In this document: positions 8,454 through 16,538 of the stretch, piece after piece
How positions within the stretch are numbered: position 1 is the stretch's first letter
Layout of the letters: each line of letters opens with the position of its first letter
NCBI GenBank assembly: GCA_040255525.1
Contig: JBDZVD010000020.1
Span: 1-64,000, forward strand
Reading direction: 5' to 3'
From: Rugosimonospora sp040255525
Lineage (GTDB): Bacteria > Actinomycetota > Actinomycetes > Mycobacteriales > Micromonosporaceae
DNA length: 64,000 nt
Notes under the pieces: model-generated
The model's input: the letters and a program-made list of their open reading frames with translations, nothing else
Told to the model about the DNA's origin: nothing
Database searches by the model: none
Program-made: the position numbers and the translations under genes

Positions 8454-9206
8454 CTACCCGGCCAGCCGCTGAGGGCTGCGGCTGTCGGGATCCCGGCGGC
8501 CCAGAGATTCCCGAGGGCCCGACGAACCCCGGCGGCCCTGCCGGGCGCGCAGCCACGCGTACCAGTCCGCCAGCCCGTCCCCCCGGGTGGCCGACACCGG
8601 CATCGGGAAAAGGCCCGGGCGAACCGAGGTGAGCGCCCGCTCGAACACGGCCAGGTCCACGTCCAGGTATGGCAGCAGATCCACCTTGTTGAGCAGCAAC
8701 AGATCCGCGGTGCGGAACATGTGCGGATACTTCAACGGCTTGTCCGCACCCTCGGTCACCGACGCGATGACCGCGCGGACACTCTCGCCGAGGTCGAACA
8801 GGGCCGGACAGACCAGGTTGCCGACGTTCTCCACGAACAGCACCGACCCCGGGGGCGGGTCCAGCTCACGCAGCGCCCGGGCCATCATCGCCGCGTCGAG
8901 GTGGCAGCCCGTACCCGTGTTGACCTGGACCGTGCGGCAGCCTGCCGCGCGTACCCGCCACGAGTCCAGCGCCGTCTCCTGGTCGCCCTCGATGACCGAC
9001 ACCGGAACCGAGGCGGCCAGCGCCCGGACGGTACGCTCCAGCAGCGTCGTCTTGCCGGACCCGGGTGAGCTCATCAGATTGACCGCGAGGATGTCCCGGT
9101 TGGCGAGCCACTCCCGGTTGCGCGCGGCCATCAGGTCGTTCTTCTCCAGTACCCGCTGTTCCAGCGGCACGGTGGTGGTGGCGGCACAGCCGCAGGTTCC
9201 GCACAT
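8454..9206 (-). CDS. hypB: Hydrogenase nickel-incorporation GTPase HypB
   Basis: 250 residues. N-terminal metal motif MCGTCGCA, P-loop SSPGSGKTTLLERT, the switch/metal region VNTGTGCHLDAAMM, ENVGNLVCPALFDLG, and the GTP-specificity motif NKVDLLP. HypB binds nickel and GTP and with HypA loads nickel into the large-subunit precursor. The C-terminal ~30 residues are Arg/Ser-rich and unlike the family. There is no His-rich nickel-storage segment. It starts 1 base after the hypA stop and is the last gene of the hydrogenase block. Confidence 0.97.
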   Translation of the reverse strand: MCGTCGCAATTTVPLEQRVLEKNDLMAARNREWLANRDILAVNLMSSPGSGKTTLLERTVRALAASVPVSVIEGDQETALDSWRVRAAGCRTVQVNTGTGCHLDAAMMARALRELDPPPGSVLFVENVGNLVCPALFDLGESVRAVIASVTEGADKPLKYPHMFRTADLLLLNKVDLLPYLDVDLAVFERALTSVRPGLFPMPVSATRGDGLADWYAWLRARQGRRGSSGPRESLGRRDPDSRSPQRLAG

Positions 9207-9207
9207 G

Positions 9208-9591
9208 TCAGGTCACCTCGGCAGATGAAGCGGTTTCGGTGGATGGGACGGTTTCGGCGGATCCAACGGTCTCGACGGATCGGATAGTCAGGTCCTGGCC
9301 ACGCAGCACTTCGACGTCGGCGCTCCCGCAGGCGCACAGCAGGATCAGGTCGTCGACCCGGTACTCCCCGCCGCACGAACGGCACCGCGCCCAGCCGTCC
9401 GGCTCCTCGATGTCCAGCCGCGCACCGTCCACAGTGGTACCGGTCGCCGCGAGGTCGAAGCAGAACCGGATGGCGTCCGGTACCACGCCGGACAGCCGCC
9501 CCACGGCCAGCCGCACCCGGGTCACCCGGGCGTCGCCGCACCGCGCTCCGATCGCCTCGACGATGCTCTGCGCGATCGCCAGTTCGTGCAC
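9208..9591 (-). CDS. hypA: Hydrogenase maturation protein HypA
   Basis: 127 residues. It begins MHELAIAQSIVEAI with the nickel-binding N-terminal MHE. The zinc site comes from CRSCGG and CACGS. The usual family length is ~115; here a tail made of three 18-bp repeat units (9231-9284) adds a Ser/Thr/Glu/Val run. HypA is the nickel chaperone partner of HypB, which follows 1 base downstream. The gene starts 12 bases after the hypE stop. Confidence 0.97.
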   Translation of the reverse strand: MHELAIAQSIVEAIGARCGDARVTRVRLAVGRLSGVVPDAIRFCFDLAATGTTVDGARLDIEEPDGWARCRSCGGEYRVDDLILLCACGSADVEVLRGQDLTIRSVETVGSAETVPSTETASSAEVT

Positions 9592-9603
9592 TGCCGAGTC
9601 CGT

Positions 9604-10680
9604 TCAGCAGATGCGCGGGAGCGGATCGCCGACGAGCAGGTCGACGATGCGGGTACCGCCGAAGACCGTGTTCAGCAGCACCAGCCCCGGCGGGTCGGCG
9701 GCGACCCGGCCGATGATGGCGGCCTGTTCACCACCCGGGTGGGAGCGCAGGGTGTCCAGCGCGGTCTGCCCGTCCTCCGGACCGACGACCGCGACCATGC
9801 GCCCTTCGCAGGCCACGTACAGTGGATCGATGCCGAGCAGTTCGGCGGTGCCGCGCACCGGCGGCCGCACCGGTACGGCCACCTCGTCCACCACCACCGA
9901 CACGTCGGCCGCCTTGGCGATTTCGTTCAGCACGGTCGCCACCCCACCCCGGGTGGCGTCGCGCAGCGCCCGCACCCCGGGTACGGCGCGCAGCAGCGCC
10001 GCCACCATCCCGGACAGCGGCGCGGTATCGGAGGTCACCTCGGCCTCGATGTCCAGTTCGCCCCGCGCCAGCATGACGGTGACTCCGTGCTCGCCGACCG
10101 GTCCCGACACCAGTACCACGTCGCCCGGCCGCACCGAGGCGATGGCGAGGTGCACGCCCGGAACCATGGTGCCGATCCCGGCCGTGTTGATGTAACAGCC
10201 GTCGGCGCCGCCGCGCTGGACCACCTTGGTGTCGCCGGTGACCACCTGGACGCCGGCAGCGGCGGCGGCGGCGGCCATGGACGCCACGATGCGCTCCAGG
10301 TCCTCGACCGCGAAGCCCTCCTCCAGGATGAAGCCGGCCGACAGGAACATCGGCGTGGCACCCCGGACGGCGAGGTCGTTGACCGTCCCGTTGACCGCGA
10401 GGTCACCGATGTTCCCGCCAGGGAAGAACAGCGGCGACACCACGAACGAGTCGGTGGTGAATGCCAGCCGGGCGCCGCCGGCCACGAGTTCGGCGGCGTC
10501 TTCCAGCCGGTCCAGCACCGGATTGCCCAGCCGGCGCAGGAACACCGACTCGACCAGGGTCTGGGTCGCCTTGCCGCCGGCCCCGTGCGCCATCGTGACG
10601 CGCTGCTCCCGCAGCCTGGCGCTGCCGCGCCGTACCCGCGCGATGCGGGCCAGTACCTGTTCCTCGTGCGCCACGCTCAC
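9604..10680 (-). CDS. hypE: Hydrogenase expression/formation protein HypE
   Basis: 358 residues from GTG 10680, which overlaps the hypD stop by GTGA. AIR-synthase/PurM-like fold: N-terminal MAHGAGGKATQ, the ATP-binding DSFVVSPLFFPGGNIG, VTGDTKVVQRGG and ATRGGVATVLNEIA. It ends with the essential cysteine tail PRIC, whose terminal Cys is carbamoylated by HypF and dehydrated to the thiocyanate that donates CN to iron. The intact tail indicates a functional protein, although hypF is not within this window. Confidence 0.97.
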   Translation of the reverse strand: MSVAHEEQVLARIARVRRGSARLREQRVTMAHGAGGKATQTLVESVFLRRLGNPVLDRLEDAAELVAGGARLAFTTDSFVVSPLFFPGGNIGDLAVNGTVNDLAVRGATPMFLSAGFILEEGFAVEDLERIVASMAAAAAAAGVQVVTGDTKVVQRGGADGCYINTAGIGTMVPGVHLAIASVRPGDVVLVSGPVGEHGVTVMLARGELDIEAEVTSDTAPLSGMVAALLRAVPGVRALRDATRGGVATVLNEIAKAADVSVVVDEVAVPVRPPVRGTAELLGIDPLYVACEGRMVAVVGPEDGQTALDTLRSHPGGEQAAIIGRVAADPPGLVLLNTVFGGTRIVDLLVGDPLPRIC

Positions 10681-11804
10681 GCGCGACTCGCCTCCTTGAC
10701 CCGTTGCCGGCTGAACCGGCCGAAGTTGTAGTACGCCGCGCAGGCTCCCTCCGGGGACACCATGCACGTGCCGATCGGCGTCTCCGGCGTGCACGCCGTG
10801 CCGAACACCTTGCACTCCCACGGTTTGAGCACGCCCTTGAGCACCTCGCCGCACTGGCACGACTTCGGGTCGGCGACCCGCAGGCCGGGCAGCTCGAAGA
10901 CGTGTTCGGCGTCGAACTCGGCGAACTCCTCGCGCAGCCGCAGCGCCGAGGACGTGATGAAGCCCAGCCCGCGCCACTCGAAGTACGGCCGCAGCCGCAT
11001 GGTCTGCGTGATGGCCCGCAGCGCTATCGGGTTGCCGTCCCACGGCACCACCCGGCCGTACTGGTTCTCCACCGCGCATCGGCCCTGCGACAGCTGGAGC
11101 ATCAGCAGGTACACCGACTGCAGGATGTCCAGCGGCTCGAATCCGGCCACCACCACCGGCTTGCCGTAGTCGCGCGCGATGAACTCGTACGGGCGGCAGC
11201 CGATCACCGTCGACACGTGGCCGGGGCCGAGGAACCCGTCCAACCTGAGGTCCGGCGAGTCGAGGATGGCCTTGATGGCCGGAATGATGGTCACGTGGTT
11301 GGCGAACACGAAGAAGTTGCGCAGCCCCTCGGCCTGGGCTCGCAACAGCGTCATCGCGGTGGACGGCGCCGTCGTCTCGAATCCGATCGCCATGAACACG
11401 ACCCGCAGCTCGGGCCGTTCCCGGGCGATGGCGAGCGCGTCCAGCGGTGAGTACACCATGCGGATGTTCGTATCCCGCGCGTTGGAGTCGAAGAACGAGC
11501 CGTTGCCACCGGGTACCCGCATCATGTCGCCGAAGGAGGTCATGAGCACGCCGGGCTGCCGGGCGATGTGAATCGCGTCGTCGACCCGACCCATCGGGAT
11601 CACGCAGACCGGGCACCCCGGCCCGTGTACCAGCGTGATGTTCTCCGGCAGGTAGTCCTCCAGCCCGTGCTTGTAGATCGTGTGCGTGTGTCCACCGCAC
11701 ACCTCCATGAACTTGTACTCCCGCCCGGGCTCGGCCAGCCGCGCGATGCGCGCGGCCAGTGCCCGGGCCCGGTCCGCGTCGCGGAACTCGTCCACGTACC
11801 GCAT
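10677..11804 (-). CDS. hypD: Hydrogenase formation protein HypD
   Basis: 375 residues. Iron-sulfur scaffold on which Fe(CN)2CO is assembled. Signature motifs are all present: MEVCGGHTHTIYKHG, HGPGCPVCVIP, AIGFETTAPSTA, GPGHVSTVIGC, VVAGFEP and the [4Fe-4S] cysteines in SCQCGEVLKG, WECKVFG and GTACTPETPIGTCMV. Normal length. The stop overlaps the hypE start. A 60-bp duplication separates it from hypC. Confidence 0.98.
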   Translation of the reverse strand: MRYVDEFRDADRARALAARIARLAEPGREYKFMEVCGGHTHTIYKHGLEDYLPENITLVHGPGCPVCVIPMGRVDDAIHIARQPGVLMTSFGDMMRVPGGNGSFFDSNARDTNIRMVYSPLDALAIARERPELRVVFMAIGFETTAPSTAMTLLRAQAEGLRNFFVFANHVTIIPAIKAILDSPDLRLDGFLGPGHVSTVIGCRPYEFIARDYGKPVVVAGFEPLDILQSVYLLMLQLSQGRCAVENQYGRVVPWDGNPIALRAITQTMRLRPYFEWRGLGFITSSALRLREEFAEFDAEHVFELPGLRVADPKSCQCGEVLKGVLKPWECKVFGTACTPETPIGTCMVSPEGACAAYYNFGRFSRQRVKEASRA

Positions 11805-11830
11805 GTGTTCCTTTCCCCGCCCTTTCTTCC

Positions 11831-11940
11831 CCCCGGCCGCTTGACCGGCCCACCCACAAACCAGGCGGGCCTAGCGGCCCTGCTCTCTTCCCCCGGCCGC
11901 TTGACCGGCCCACCCACAAACCAGGCGGGCCTGGCGGCCC
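11831..11940. repeat. 60-bp tandem duplication between hypC and hypD
   Basis: Positions 11831-11880 and 11891-11940 are 50-base blocks differing at one base (CTAGCGGCCC against CTGGCGGCCC), with a 60-base repeat distance. Each copy holds the small inverted repeat CGGCCGCTTGACCGGCC. The second copy runs into the hypC stop codon, so the duplication created much of the hypC-hypD spacer. Confidence 0.92.
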
Positions 11941-12212
11941 TAGCCGATGTTCGATTCCCGCAAGGCGGTCAGCTCGTCGTCGTACGGCGTCCCGAGAGTG
12001 GCGAGGAACGACAGCACGGCCCGCGCCTCGTCCTCCGAAATCTTCGACAGCGCGAACCCGACGTGGACCAGAACCCAGTCGCCCAGCCGCAGGTCCTGGT
12101 CGGCCAGCAGGGCGACGTTGATCTTCCGGCGCACGCCGCTGACCTTCACTACCGCGAGGTCGGGCTGCTCCTCGACGGTGTCTACGAGTTCACCGGGGAT
12201 GCCCAGGCACAC
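11940..12212 (-). CDS. hypC: Hydrogenase assembly chaperone HypC
   Basis: 90 residues from GTG 12212, giving the canonical start M-C-L-G-I-P-G with the essential Cys2. The upstream GGAAAGGAGC supplies a ribosome site. Core motifs VSGVRRKINVALL and GDWVLVHVGFALSKISEDEA are typical. HypC pairs with HypD and carries the iron centre to the large-subunit precursor. The start overlaps the 3' tail of the maturation-protease frame by 23 bases. Confidence 0.96.
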   Translation of the reverse strand: MCLGIPGELVDTVEEQPDLAVVKVSGVRRKINVALLADQDLRLGDWVLVHVGFALSKISEDEARAVLSFLATLGTPYDDELTALRESNIG

Positions 12213-13509
12213 AGTCCCCGCTCCTTTCCCGCCCGGCCACCGCCGGCGCCTCTGGATCCGACCCGGCCGCAGCCGGCCCGACCACACCCGGCCCGACCAC
12301 ACCCGGCCCAGCCACGCCCGGCACGGCTACATCCGGCGCATCTTCAGGTACCGCCGGATCTCCGGCCACTGCCGGGTCATCATCGCGAGTACCGCGACAC
12401 CCGCCACGATGCCGACCGACGACAGCGTCTTCTTCACAAGCCTCACCGCCCTTCCCGTCCGGACCGCTTTCCGGGTCCGGCTCAGCGACAATCTCGGCGA
12501 CCAGGGACCTGACCATCCCGGCGGCCGCGTCCAGCGCACCGCGCACCGGAGCGCTCAACGCCACCACGACCTCCTCGTCGGCCCCGGTGTCCGGGATGAA
12601 CTCCGGCTCGCAGCACACGACGTACGTCCGGGCCGGTACCCCGCCGAGTTCCCGCGCCAGCGCCAGCACCCGCACCGGGTCCATGCCGTGGGTCTGCAGG
12701 TCGACGGCGCCGGCCGACGGGGGGCGGGGTTCGATGACGGTCAGCGTGCCCGGGGCGTACCCGCGCGGGGCCGCGTCGACCAGGATCGCTGCGCGGTAGT
12801 CGCGCAGCAGCGCGTATGCCAGATCCATGCCGCGGATCCCGAACTCGACGACATCGACCCCAGGCATGGCCGGGCCGGCGGACAGGCGCCGGACCACCTC
12901 GCAGCCGAACCCGTCGTCGCCGAGGAACACGTTGCCGATGCCGGCCACCAGTACCCGGGCAGCACCGACTCCGTCGGTTCCGGCCGGCAGCGGCTGCACG
13001 TCGTCCGGGGCGTAGAAGAACCGGTGACCGGGCATGCGCGCCTCGCCGAGGTCGCGGCCCGGGTCGTCGGCCACGGTGACGGCGAGGAACACGTTCCCCT
13101 CGCCGTCCCGCTCGATGGCCTCGACCACCGCCGTGCGGCCGTCCAGCACCAGATCGAGGATGTCCGCGCGGCCGCGGGGGCGCAGCCGTACCCGACTGCC
13201 CGGCCTCACCGGCACGCCGCCGACCATCACGGTGTCGGGGCCGCGGCTGCCCATGACGTCCCAGAAGTCCGAGCCGATCGCCGGGGCGACAGCGGCGCCG
13301 GCAGAGCGGGCGCCATGGTCGGGCGACCGGTCGCGGAAAGCCACGCCATCGGCGCCGCCAGCCGGGGCGCCGCCGGCCGGGCAGACTTCGGCCGGGGAAA
13401 CTTCGGCCGGGGAAACTTCGGCCGGGCAGACTTCGGCCGAGGCGCCGCCAGTTGAGGAAACGCCGGCCGAGAAGGCGTCGCGGTCGAACCGCCGGTCCAC
13501 GGCCCTCAT
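12190..13509 (-). CDS. Fused hydrogenase accessory domain plus HupD/HyaD-type maturation protease
   Basis: 439 residues from ATG 13509 (ATGA overlap with the previous stop). Residues 1-75 are low complexity with four 15-bp repeats (13381-13440). Residues ~80-180 form a domain with VRLRPRGRADILDLVLDG, DDPGRDLGE and PGHRFFYAPDDVQPLP, seen as a companion of such hydrogenases. Residues ~190-340 are an M52 peptidase: VAGIGNVFLGDDGFGCEV, LVDAAPRG and QTHGMDP, which removes the large-subunit C-terminal peptide after nickel insertion. The last ~80 residues are Pro/Gly/Val-rich and read through the DUF6893-like gene in another frame. A one-base shift would end the protein near 12440. Confidence 0.85.
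   Translation of the reverse strand: MRAVDRRFDRDAFSAGVSSTGGASAEVCPAEVSPAEVSPAEVCPAGGAPAGGADGVAFRDRSPDHGARSAGAAVAPAIGSDFWDVMGSRGPDTVMVGGVPVRPGSRVRLRPRGRADILDLVLDGRTAVVEAIERDGEGNVFLAVTVADDPGRDLGEARMPGHRFFYAPDDVQPLPAGTDGVGAARVLVAGIGNVFLGDDGFGCEVVRRLSAGPAMPGVDVVEFGIRGMDLAYALLRDYRAAILVDAAPRGYAPGTLTVIEPRPPSAGAVDLQTHGMDPVRVLALARELGGVPARTYVVCCEPEFIPDTGADEEVVVALSAPVRGALDAAAGMVRSLVAEIVAEPDPESGPDGKGGEACEEDAVVGRHRGGCRGTRDDDPAVAGDPAVPEDAPDVAVPGVAGPGVVGPGVVGPAAAGSDPEAPAVAGRERSGDCVPGHPR
12327..12437 (-). CDS. DUF6893-like small membrane peptide
   Basis: 36 residues from GTG 12437: basic start (VKKTLSSVG), one hydrophobic segment (IVAGVAVLAMM), then a basic tail WPEIRRYLKMRRM. This matches the layout of the short DUF6893 peptides of actinobacterial hydrogenase clusters as I remember them. 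It is read in a different frame from the protease tail that covers it. Upstream GGCGGTGAGG may act as a weak ribosome site, and its TGA is the out-of-frame stop that would normally end the protease gene. Role unknown. Confidence 0.7.
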   Translation of the reverse strand: MKKTLSSVGIVAGVAVLAMMTRQWPEIRRYLKMRRM

Positions 13510-14549
13510 GCGGTGACCCACTCCCCGGGCCCACCCGGCCCGCTCGCCGGGCCGAGTGGTTGAACCTCCCGGAGCCGGCCGTGCAGGCGCATCAGCTCTT
13601 CCGGGCTCAGCGCCGCGCAGCGGTCCAGGATCTCCCGGGCGCGCGGGTCGCTGTCGCGCATCTCGCGCCGCTCCTCGTCCGACAGCGTGAGGATGCTCAG
13701 AGTCAGCAGCTGGTCGATCTCGGCGGCATCGAACAGGTCCCCCGGGCTCTCCGGCGCGACCTGCGGGTAGTCGGGCAGGATGACGGGCGCCGAGAGCATG
13801 GTGTGGCGGTCGCCTCCGGCGCCGATCAGCACCGGCCAGGTACCGATGTTCTCGCAGCCGGCGGCGTGCGCCGCCAGATGGTCGGGCGGGTCGGTCTGCG
13901 AGACCAGCCGCGCCCGATCGGTGTGGATGACGGTGTGCGCCGCGACGAACGTGCGCCGCAGCGCGCCGGGGCGGTCGTGGCCGTACCACGCCGTGGTGTT
14001 CACGACCCGCACGGTCAGCCGGTACAGGCCGGGCGCCACGAGCTCGGCACCCACGTCCAGGCGCCCGTGCAGTTCCTGCCACCGGCGCAGGAGCGCGCCC
14101 TCCCGCCGGTCGTCGCCGGACGACCGCAGCCACTCGACGCGCCGCCCGGCCGCGATGCGCACCGGTACGTGGCAGGGCGCCTCGACGAGCGCGGCCAGCG
14201 GCAGGTCCCCGGTACCCACCTCCCGTTCGGTGGCTTCCTCCCAGGGCAGGTAACGCTCGGTACCGACGACCAGCTCCGGTACCGGCTCCAGCCGCCCCAG
14301 GCGCAGCCGGCTCACGTTGCGCACGACCACCTGCAGGAACCGGACCCGTACCCGGACCGTGTCCCGCCGGTCCGCCTCCACCAGGCACTGCGTCTGGCTC
14401 AGGTGCGGTCCGGCCTGGTACGCGCCGCCCACCGGCCTCGGGTACACCCCGCCGATCGTCCAGCGGTGCTGGTTCTTGAGCGCCGAACGCCGGTACGGCC
14501 ACAGCAGGTACCCCTCGTAGAGCACCGCCTGGGCGACCTGCCGTACCAT
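13506..14549 (-). CDS. Conserved hydrogenase-cluster protein of unknown function
   Basis: About 347 residues from ATG 14549; in-frame starts at 14591 (GTG, one base after the previous stop), 14573 and 14564 are possible. I favour 14549 because the conserved part begins VRQVAQAVLYEGYLLWPYR. Other marked stretches are LVSQTDPPDHLAAHAAGC, ENIGTWPVLIGAGG and ILPDYPQVAPESPGDLFDA. No signal peptide, membrane segment or cysteine cluster. It sits between DUF6084 and the protease fusion, overlapping the latter by ATGA. I recognise it only as a regular neighbour of group 1h hydrogenases; activity unknown. Confidence 0.85.
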   Translation of the reverse strand: MVRQVAQAVLYEGYLLWPYRRSALKNQHRWTIGGVYPRPVGGAYQAGPHLSQTQCLVEADRRDTVRVRVRFLQVVVRNVSRLRLGRLEPVPELVVGTERYLPWEEATEREVGTGDLPLAALVEAPCHVPVRIAAGRRVEWLRSSGDDRREGALLRRWQELHGRLDVGAELVAPGLYRLTVRVVNTTAWYGHDRPGALRRTFVAAHTVIHTDRARLVSQTDPPDHLAAHAAGCENIGTWPVLIGAGGDRHTMLSAPVILPDYPQVAPESPGDLFDAAEIDQLLTLSILTLSDEERREMRDSDPRAREILDRCAALSPEELMRLHGRLREVQPLGPASGPGGPGEWVTA

Positions 14550-14592
14550 CTCCACACCAGGCATCCTGTCCACCTCAGGCATCCTGTTCACG

Positions 14593-15258
14593 TCAGGCAC
14601 CCTGCACCCGGTAGGCGTCGCCCACCGGCCGCTCGGCCGCGTCCAGCAGGGCATCGATCGCGCTCTCCCAACTCGGTAGCGCGTGGCGGGCCCGGTAGCC
14701 GTAGAGCCGGTCGAAGGCGCCGTGCTCCAGCCGCAGCCACGCGGTACCGGGGAAGTATCTGGCCATCAGGTCTTTCCACACCCGTACCGGCATCCGGTAC
14801 GCGGACTCGGTACTCCACGGGATCCGGGCGGCCCGCAGCGCTGCGTCCACGGAGTAGAAGACCGTGCCGCTGAACAGGAAGTCCAGCGGGATGTCACCGT
14901 CGTCCAGGGCGTGCAGGTACTTGGTCGCGACGACGTCGAAATCGTACGTGCACGGCACGTCGATGTCCGCGACCGTCTCGCCGTGGAACTCCGGTACCTG
15001 GCGGGTCGCCTGTGTCCACAACAGACTCCGCAGGTTGCGGCTCCACTCGTCCGGTGCGCCGAACAACTCCACCAGCCGCGCCTGGCTGGCCGGGTCGTAG
15101 CGCCGGACGGTGGCCGCGATGCGCACCTGGGTGTGCAGGGCCAGCGAGCGGATCGCCGGGTGTCCGGCGGCGCGGATCCGTGCGCCGAACCGGAGCGTCG
15201 GTACGGCGGCGAGGTCGACCGGCTCGGCCGATTCGATCGCGATGGACACCACCGGCAC
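14593..15258 (-). CDS. DUF6084 family protein, N-terminus in an assembly gap
   Basis: 221 residues visible from GTG 15258. Conserved DUF6084 features include LALHTQVRIAATVRRYD, WSRNLRSLLWTQATRQVP, VPCTYDFDVVATKYLHAL, PLDFLFSGTVFY and KDLMARYFPGTAWLRL. The start just right of this segment is lost in the 100-N gap. A GTG at 15475 overlaps the previous gene's stop by GTGA and opens a frame of Thr-Pro-Val-Thr-Gly repeats entering the gap. The real protein therefore probably begins there with a repetitive N-terminal extension. Function unknown; always beside hydrogenase genes in my recollection. Confidence 0.85.
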   Translation of the reverse strand: MPVVSIAIESAEPVDLAAVPTLRFGARIRAAGHPAIRSLALHTQVRIAATVRRYDPASQARLVELFGAPDEWSRNLRSLLWTQATRQVPEFHGETVADIDVPCTYDFDVVATKYLHALDDGDIPLDFLFSGTVFYSVDAALRAARIPWSTESAYRMPVRVWKDLMARYFPGTAWLRLEHGAFDRLYGYRARHALPSWESAIDALLDAAERPVGDAYRVQGA

Positions 15259-15271
15259 GGCGGCCGGCGTA

Positions 15272-15371
15272 NNNNNNNNNNNNNNNNNNNNNNNNNNNNN
15301 NNNNNNNNNNNNNNNNNNNNNNNNNNNNNNNNNNNNNNNNNNNNNNNNNNNNNNNNNNNNNNNNNNNNNNN
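15272..15371. other. Assembly gap of 100 N
   Basis: Exactly 100 unknown bases, a conventional placeholder for unknown length. The right flank is a perfect 15-bp repeat array, which is probably what broke the assembly. Confidence 0.98.
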
Positions 15372-15446
15372 CCGGTGACGGGCGTACCGGTGACGGGCGT
15401 ACCGGTGACGGGCGTACCGGTGACGGGCGTACCGGTGACGGTACCG
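15372..15446. repeat. 15-bp tandem repeat at the gap edge
   Basis: Four identical copies of CCGGTGACGGGCGTA from 15372 and one variant copy to 15446. On the minus strand the repeat encodes a Thr-Pro-Val-Thr-Gly pentad. Copy number is unknown because the array runs into the gap. Confidence 0.95.
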
Positions 15447-15471
15447 GGTGTGGTCACGGTCGAAGGTCTCC

Positions 15472-15684
15472 TCACGCCGGTGAAAGATTGGGCATGCCGG
15501 GTGCGATCGGGTCGCGCTTGCGCGCGTTGATGCCGGTGGACCGCGCCGCCGTGGACCGTCCGTCCGGCAGGTGCCCGCGTTGCTTGTCGTAGTTGCCGAG
15601 CGCGTTGCCCTCGCTGATCCCCTTGGTGTGGGACGGCAGGGACGGCGACACGTCCGGCCGCCCGACGCTGATCTCTCCGTTCAC
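15472..15684 (-). CDS. Small conserved hydrogenase-cluster protein
   Basis: 70 residues from GTG 15684, which overlaps the DUF5947 stop by GTGA; its own TGA overlaps a GTG at 15475. It begins VNGEISVGRPDVSPSLPSHT and contains KGISEGNALGNYDKQRGH, STAARSTGINARKRDPI and a final MPNLSPA. It is polar, rich in Gly, Ser, Asn and Lys/Arg, with no cysteine or membrane segment, so it looks disordered. Clean coupling on both sides and a distinct composition support a real gene. I recall similar short proteins in related clusters. Function unknown. Confidence 0.78.
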   Translation of the reverse strand: MNGEISVGRPDVSPSLPSHTKGISEGNALGNYDKQRGHLPDGRSTAARSTGINARKRDPIAPGMPNLSPA

Positions 15685-16538
15685 CGGAGCGCTCCCTTCG
15701 CTGTGGCCGATTCCACTGTGGGCGCCCCCGCCGTGACCGACTCCGTCATGGGCGCCCCCGCCGTAACCGGTTCCGCCGTGCCGGCCACGGGTCCGGGCCG
15801 GCTGGCGCGGACCGTCCGCGCCCGGTCCTGCAACCGCTGGAGGAACGCGGCCGTCTGCGACCACACCCGTTCGCCGCCGGACAGCCCCGACCAGTGGGTG
15901 CGGATGAGGCCGACGAGCGCGTAGCAGTCGTCGATGGGTACCAGCCAGTGGTGGCGGGCACCGCGCGAGCGGTCGGCCAGCAACGCCTCGGTGTCCGGCT
16001 GCAGCGTGTCCAGCACCGGGTTGGCGCGGACCAGGCGGGCCCAGCTGTCGAGCGCCAGCAGCGATTCGACGGCGCCGGCCGGGCTCGGGTAGAACGCCAC
16101 CACCCGGCCGGCGCGGGTGTCGTAGAAGAAGAACGCCAGGTCCACCGGCAGGCGCAGGTGCGCCCAGGACTCGTCGTCGAGCACGAAGTCGGGCAGGTAC
16201 CAGCGGCGGTCCGGAACGAGCCGGTAGTGCCGACCGCCGGCGGTCGTGCGGTCGAACAGCACCGCGCAGGCGCGGCAGGCGCAGCGCAGCGTGCGCGCCA
16301 CGGTGTCCAGCACGTGCCGGTGGCCGCCCGCGATAGGTTCGGCGCACAGTTGGCACCGCTCGGCGACGCCGTCGCCGGGCGCGGCAGCACCGCCGGGCGC
16401 GGCAGCATCCCCCGCCGTGACAGCATCCCCCGCCGTGACAGCATTCACCGCCGTGACAGCATCCACCGCCGTGACAGCATCTTCGGGCGTGCCGGCGATC
16501 AGGCGGTACAGGCGGGAGGAGCCGGTGGGAGACATCAT
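15681..16538 (-). CDS. DUF5947 family cysteine-motif protein
   Basis: 285 residues from ATG 16538 (overlaps the NifU-like stop). After LYRLIAG, an 18-bp repeat insert (about 16373-16480) encodes Ala-Val-Thr-Ala/Gly-Asp units. The conserved domain follows with RCQLCAEPI and RCACRACAVLF, a C-x2-C plus C-x-C-x2-C set suited to zinc or Fe-S binding. After that come RRWYLPDFVLDD, LAFFFYDTRAGRVVAFYP and RHHWLVPIDDCYALVGLIR. A second repetitive stretch forms the C-terminus (15690-15790). It is regularly linked to group 1h hydrogenases. An assembly or redox role is inferred only from context. Confidence 0.88.
   Translation of the reverse strand: MMSPTGSSRLYRLIAGTPEDAVTAVDAVTAVNAVTAGDAVTAGDAAAPGGAAAPGDGVAERCQLCAEPIAGGHRHVLDTVARTLRCACRACAVLFDRTTAGGRHYRLVPDRRWYLPDFVLDDESWAHLRLPVDLAFFFYDTRAGRVVAFYPSPAGAVESLLALDSWARLVRANPVLDTLQPDTEALLADRSRGARHHWLVPIDDCYALVGLIRTHWSGLSGGERVWSQTAAFLQRLQDRARTVRASRPGPVAGTAEPVTAGAPMTESVTAGAPTVESATAKGALR

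Noticed and set aside
10681..11919. Long frame continuous with hypE through the hypD region.
   Set aside because: It is the out-of-frame shadow of hypD. HypE begins at GTG 10680, overlapping the hypD stop.
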